From contig JAIXMO010000008.1 of the NCBI GenBank assembly GCA_025677825.1, positions 124,001 to 188,000 of the forward strand: DNA of 64,000 nucleotides. Direction: 5' to 3'. The position numbers and the translations under genes are program-made. The DNA comes from Helicostylum pulchrum. Lineage: Eukaryota > Mucoromycota > Mucoromycetes > Mucorales > Mucoraceae. The notes below the pieces were generated by a model. That model ran no database searches. It was not told the origin of the DNA and saw nothing but the letters and a program-made list of their open reading frames with translations. Of this stretch, positions 59,511-64,000 are shown piece by piece; position 1 is the first letter of the stretch; each line of letters opens with the position of its first letter.

Positions 59511-60929
59511 TTACATAGGAGGAGGCACACTGTTATCCATATCAGTTGGTTTTCTCTTCCATACAATATCCATCTTTCTTTCAGCTAACAAACGAGACAT
59601 GGTAACTTCCCATTGTTCCATTTCTTTATCTTCAACATTACCACCCATCTCTAATAATGATAAACCTGGTACACCATTCTTAAGTAATACTTCAACCATA
59701 GCTTCCAAATCTTGATGAATAATACGATTACAACCAATATCTAAACGCTTGATTTGACTATTACTTAATTCAGGTAATAAACTTGGGTCTGCACCAAATC
59801 CACCAATTGCATTACCAAATAATCCAAGATAATGCAATTCTGTATCTAATAATGCTCCAAATCCTTTTGCTCCAATACCATTTTCACCCAACTCCAAGTG
59901 ACGCAATTTATTCATCTTTGATAATAAAAGGGCACCATCATCATCAATACGATTTCTACGCAACTTTAATTCGGTAATAGCACTCGTCGATAAATGTTGA
60001 GCTAATTCATCTAAAGCCTTTGATTCAATTCCATTATTATCCAGACATAAATGAGAAAGTGTCTTATTTGTTTCTAATGCTTGACCTAAGGCACGAGCTA
60101 AAGCATTACCATGCAAAGTACGTGTCTCGTCAGTCTTTTTAGCATCATCGTCTTCATCTAACTTATTATCTCCTTCTTCCATAGCAGCAGGTGGTAATTC
60201 AGATAATTCCATTTCAGTTGAAACAACATCAACCAACTTTAAACTACGTAAACTCTTATTGTTCTCTAAAGCAGAAGCTAATACACTAGCACCAGCTAAA
60301 AGTCCATTATCAGATAATTCTAATTCTTGTACTTTACTAGACGCGTTTTCAATAAGTTGTTTAGCAATTGCATGAGCACCTTGTTCACCAATATTGTTCA
60401 TGGACAAGTTGATCTTTAATAAACGTGTCATGGCAGGAGCTAAAATCTCAATAGCGGTATCGTCCAACTCATTTCTAGCCAAGTTTAATTCTTGCAAAGT
60501 GTTGTTTTTAGTGAGACATTCGGCCAAGAGGTGAGCAACTTGGTATTTGTTTTCCTCGTTACTGAGTAACCCCTTGTTTTCTAAATCCAACTTGATAAGG
60601 CCTTCATTGGCTGCTAAACCTTCACAGAATAAACCAAATACATGAGCATTCTCTCCAAAGCTAGAGTTACCCAAGTTTAAAGTCTTGAGTGTGTCGTTTA
60701 GAGTGAGAGACTCGGATAAGTGATCAATACATGAGGCATCGAGCAAATGACCAGAAACATAGAGATCGTGAAGGTGAGTATTGGTTCCAATAGCTTGAAA
60801 GATACGGCCCAATTCGGTAGTGGTGATTTTACGGAAACTCAAGATATGAAGTGATACTAATTTAGGATCGTCTTCTTCAAGTTGCTTTACCCAACGATCA
60901 ACGGCGCCGTCATTACCTCCCCAAACCAT
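59511..60929 (-). CDS. Ribonuclease-inhibitor-type leucine-rich-repeat protein
   Basis: Intronless, 472 residues. Twelve or so RI-like LRRs run through the protein with the pattern LxxLxLxxNxIxxxGAxxL (LKTLNLGNSSFGE, LQELNLARNELDDTAIEIL, LLKINLSMNNIGEQGAHAI, LSHLCLDNNGIESKALDEL, LRHLELGENGIGAKGF, KRLDIGCNRI). An acidic insertion (EEGDNKLDEDDDAKK) at about 250-265 interrupts the array. The C-terminus is short and Pro-rich. The repeat type is that of RanGAP/NLRC3-like proteins; key RanGAP catalytic features are not recognisable, so the cellular role is unknown. No signal peptide. Confidence 0.85.
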   Translation of the reverse strand: MVWGGNDGAVDRWVKQLEEDDPKLVSLHILSFRKITTTELGRIFQAIGTNTHLHDLYVSGHLLDASCIDHLSESLTLNDTLKTLNLGNSSFGENAHVFGLFCEGLAANEGLIKLDLENKGLLSNEENKYQVAHLLAECLTKNNTLQELNLARNELDDTAIEILAPAMTRLLKINLSMNNIGEQGAHAIAKQLIENASSKVQELELSDNGLLAGASVLASALENNKSLRSLKLVDVVSTEMELSELPPAAMEEGDNKLDEDDDAKKTDETRTLHGNALARALGQALETNKTLSHLCLDNNGIESKALDELAQHLSTSAITELKLRRNRIDDDGALLLSKMNKLRHLELGENGIGAKGFGALLDTELHYLGLFGNAIGGFGADPSLLPELSNSQIKRLDIGCNRIIHQDLEAMVEVLLKNGVPGLSLLEMGGNVEDKEMEQWEVTMSRLLAERKMDIVWKRKPTDMDNSVPPPM

Positions 60930-62304
60930 TTTTTTTTTATTCTTAAGAAGTTATAAAGAAAAAGAGTAATTGAAGAGGAACAACTAATTTTTTTTTAAAA
61001 AAATATATATTTCAGAAGTCACGGAAGAAGCACCTTCTAGAACTTCAAAAAGATGTATGCAACAACTTGTTTCAACCTTTCAGTTTTAGATCGCTTCAAT
61101 GGATAACCTTCAAATATAGGAAGAATTTAGCGTAAAAAGCAATTATGTCGTACTTATTGCATCTATATAAGAGGAAGCAACTTAATTTATTTTACGTGTC
61201 TTTTTGCGTTTAGAAAACAATGGGGTAATGTTTTCGAATGATAGGTTTTGGGAGACAGTTCCTGCTTCATCATGTTGCAGCATATATAATAACTTATTAG
61301 AAACTGGTAACTAAAAATAAAGCAATACACATTTTTCTTTGTATAAATACAGTGAACAACAGGATCCACATTATAATTAAAGAGCAAAATATAGAAATAG
61401 TTACATTCGAATCGTTTACAATTTTTATTGTTAATTATTATATCAATTATTATTTGAGTTTTTTACCAAGCTATTGTATATATGACTTCAAGCTCAAAAT
61501 ATCGCTTATTTCGTGGGAGTCCACGAAATAATGTCCAAGGTATCACGTTTTTTTGAACTGTATAAAGTAAATTTTTCAAAAAAAATCAAAAAATTTTATC
61601 TAAAAACCTTTTCCGTTTCTTTGGTCCCTGTCTCTTCTGTCCGCAAAAAATGCTACATTTTGGTGAAAAAACTTTAAGGTGCTGGACGCTTTGGTCCAAA
61701 AAAAAATCAAAAATGAAACAAAAAAAAAAGCTGGTATTCTTGGAGTCCCTCCTATAGTCGGCACTGGATCAGTAAAAAAGAACTTGGGTTGGTCGTGAAT
61801 CTTGGTTATAGTGTTCTTTGATCCTTGGTGAGGACTGGGTAAGTATAGTTATAAAACCATGTCAAGAAATTGTAAGTGGAAACAGGTGAAATCAAACTGC
61901 GTTAGACGAACTGAGGTTTACTACAGAATTGCCTACGCCTACATCTATATACCCTACACGACGACAAAAACGAAGATATTCGATTATCTTTCAGTGCGAT
62001 ATTAAAAACAATATGGCAATACCATTGGATATGCTCACACTCAGAGACAGACTGGTCTCAATTAGCTATTATTTCACCGTACAGTAGTTGCGTATCAAAG
62101 TCCATCTTTGAGGAAGCAAATTTTACAAACGAGTAATTCAAGTATTACCTCTGTTCTTTACTTTTTAACCAATAATCCCACCAAAATAAAAAAAAGTATA
62201 ATTACCCTTTTTTTTTACTGTACGTTTCATTCTAAACCCCGTGGCATAAGTAAGAAAGAAAGCGGCCAGCACCCCTCTTATTTTATTTTAATATTTTTGA
62301 CACA
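60930..62304. other. Intergenic region with hairpin and unidentified relics
   Basis: About 1.4 kb between the divergent LRR and SerRS genes. It contains an 11-bp perfect inverted repeat (separate entry), two TTTGGTCC words at 61619-61626 and 61690-61697, and at about 61735-61800 a coding-like stretch (GVPPIVGTGSVKKNLGWS then stop) that hints at an old mobile-element ORF but cannot be identified. No intact gene. Confidence 0.5.
61504..61529. repeat. Perfect 11-bp inverted repeat (hairpin) with 4-nt loop
   Basis: TTATTTCGTGG, loop GAGT, then CCACGAAATAA. The pairing is perfect over 11 bp. It is not followed by a T-tract like a Pol III or bacterial terminator and lies in a gene-free region, so it could be the edge of a decayed element or a regulatory hairpin. 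Confidence 0.9.
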
Positions 62305-63858
62305 ATGTTACAATCTCTTTCACGATACAGTCAATTACACTTGCGAAAAAACACAACTAGAATAATACCTAGTTTACAATCAGTACGATGGAAAAGTACT
62401 ACAGAAGAATCAGACGATATTCACCGTATCCCTCCTCAACTCAACCTTAAATACTATGCCGAAAACGCTGAGGCGATTGCTCATAATATGAGATTACGAA
62501 ACTATGAAACCGATAGTATCTCCCGCGTAAAAGAACTTTATACTCAACAAGCTCAATTACAAGCTCAAGCTGAAACTTTACGTCAAGAAAGAGATGCTGT
62601 CAACCAACACATTCGTACTGCCGCTTCAAAGGAAGCACGCCAACCTTTTATTGAACAAGCAAAGCAGTGGAAAGATCAGTTACGTTTAGTACAAGATCAG
62701 CTTGTACGTTTAGAATCTGATTTGACGAACCAAGCACTTTTGATCCCCAATGATACACATCCTCAAACACCTTTAGGTCCTGAAGCAAACGCTAAACTTT
62801 TAAAAACGATTGGATCACCTCGTGTATCTACCGCTGACGCACCTTTAGTAGATCATGTCACTTTAGCCGAAAATTTAGATATGGTTGATTTTGAACAAGC
62901 ATCTCTTGTTACTGGATCGAAATTTTATTACTTGAAAAATTATGGTGCCTGGTTAGAATTTGCATTAATTCAATACGCTATGCACAAGGCAGCCCAAAAA
63001 GGATTTAGTCCTGTTTTAGCTCCTGATATGGTACGTACCTCAATTGCTTACGGTTGTGGATTTCAACCAAGAAAAAAAGAAGCTTCTCAGATTTACGATG
63101 TCACTACACCTAGTACGATCAATACAACTGCTCCAAAGTTATGTCTGGTCGGTACAGCAGAGATTCCATTAGCTGGTATGTTTGCTAAAAAGTTATTCAA
63201 GGAAGAAGAATTACCCAAACGTGTTGTTGGTTTTAGTCATGCCTTCAGAGCAGAGGCAGGTCATGGCTCTGCTGAAGAACGCGGTTTGTATCGTGTACAT
63301 CAATTTTCAAAGGTGGAATTGTTTACAGTCACTACTCCTGATCAAAGTGAAGCCATGTTGCAAGAATTAAGAGATTTACAGGAAGAGTTATTTACAGATT
63401 TAGGATTATGTTTCAGAGTATTGGATATGCCTACTGAGGAATTAGGCGCAAGTGCTTATCGTAAATATGATATTGAAGCTTGGATGCCCGGAAAGAATGG
63501 ATGGGGAGAGGTAAGTCATGTTTAAGAAAAAAAAAAGAGATCAACCGAAAACTTATCACTATACATTACTCTATAGATTTCGTCTACATCCAACTGTACA
63601 GATTATCAAACTCGCCGTTTAGATGTTAGATATTTAAAGAGTGCATTCCAAGAAAATGAAGGTGCGAAGGACGTTCGCGTTCCATGGCACATCAAGGAAA
63701 AGTGGGTAGATTACTGCCATACATTGAATGGTACTGCCATGGCAGTTCCTCGTGTTATTATCGCTTTATTAGAAACACATCAAAATGCAGATGGTACTAT
63801 TAATGTCCCTGTTGCACTTCGTAAATGGATTCCTGGAGAACCCAGTGTACTTAAATAA
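62305..63858 (+). CDS. DIA4: Mitochondrial seryl-tRNA synthetase
   Basis: Charges mitochondrial tRNA-Ser. Exons 62305-63510 and 63577-63858 give 495 residues. The first about 30 residues (MLQSLSRYSQLHLRKN..SVRWKSTT) are an Arg/Ser-rich presequence lacking acids, supporting mitochondrial import. A long N-terminal coiled coil (YTQQAQLQAQAETLRQERDAV) binds the tRNA long arm. Class II motifs follow: motif 2 FRAEAGHGSAEERGLYRVHQFSKVE, motif 3 in WGEISSTSNCTDYQTRRL and LNGTAMAVPRVIIALLE. The AYRKYDIEAWMPG segment is family-typical. The single intron sits inside motif 3 and splices cleanly. No conserved catalytic residue is missing. Confidence 0.95.
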
Positions 63859-64000
63859 AAAGGGAAAAAAATAGAAAGAAAAAAACAATGGATGTAATTT
63901 ATATAACTGAAATTATGGGTATTTTTTTCCTGACTTTTTTTTTTTTTTTTTTTGGTTTTTAATATGATGGCTGAACTTGTTATTATGCTTAATGTCCCTG
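63859..64000 (+). other. 3' flank of SerRS gene
   Basis: Short AT-rich tail with A and T homopolymers; likely the mRNA 3' UTR and polyadenylation region. No other feature before the window ends. Confidence 0.6.

Noticed and set aside
59511..60929. Naming the LRR protein as RanGAP (Rna1)
   Set aside because: It has RI-type repeats but I could not recognise the catalytic Arg/Asn-containing loop or the usual acidic C-terminus, so only the fold is called.

Overview
This is an AT-rich eukaryotic nuclear window, almost certainly from an early-diverging fungus of the Mucoromycota (probably Mucorales). The evidence is short GT-AG introns (about 50-130 nt), compact intergenic gaps, fungal gene types (GDP-mannose transporter, HsbA-like secreted protein, Rom-type RhoGEF, SPX-RING protein, MOT1-like molybdate transporter) and degenerate pieces of what looks like a Mucoromycota-type repeated gene family. 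There is no operon structure, phage, CRISPR array or recognisable rRNA/tRNA gene. I assembled exons by hand from splice sites and conserved protein sequence; nearly every multi-exon model closes to an exact multiple of three.

Layout. 1-6.1 kb: a FUSC-like membrane protein cut by the left edge, two oppositely oriented degenerate fragments of an unknown family, and a GDP-mannose transporter. 6.1-13.4 kb: gene-poor, with a small cysteine-rich secreted protein, a decayed histidyl-tRNA synthetase C-terminus, an HsbA-like secreted protein and copy A of a dispersed repeat. 13.4-23.7 kb: phosphoglucose isomerase, Pik1-type phosphatidylinositol 4-kinase, a three-repeat Myb factor and mitochondrial uL22. 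24.5-26.6 kb: a Sel1-repeat gene broken by a stop codon and a small TPR/Sel1-like relic. 26.8-35.5 kb: an M28B (glutamate carboxypeptidase II-like) ectopeptidase, a DEP-DH-PH-CNH RhoGEF, ribosomal protein eL19 with a start codon split by an intron, and a 6-pyruvoyl-tetrahydropterin synthase. 35.5-37.3 kb: gene-free, with repeat copy B carrying a 435-bp insertion. 37.3-44.7 kb: alpha/beta hydrolase, Sel1-repeat protein, a single-pass membrane protein with a PPxY tail, an SPX-RING protein ending in a CaaX-like motif, and an M13 peptidase homologue lacking a zinc ligand. 46.5-64 kb: a TFG-like PB1 protein, separase, COG6, a MOT1-like transporter, an RI-type LRR protein and mitochondrial seryl-tRNA synthetase.

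Functional themes. Several genes serve the secretory pathway and cell wall: Golgi GDP-mannose import, Golgi PI4P synthesis, COG tethering, TFG-like ER-exit organisation, Rho1 activation and surface peptidases. Two serve mitochondrial translation (uL22m, SerRS). The more unusual content lies in decayed or exceptional structures: two GC-AG introns, a split start codon, a probable pseudoprotease, an internally duplicated secreted protein, a stop-interrupted Sel1 gene, a tRNA-synthetase relic and dispersed repeats. I found no clear evidence of an entirely new multi-gene system.
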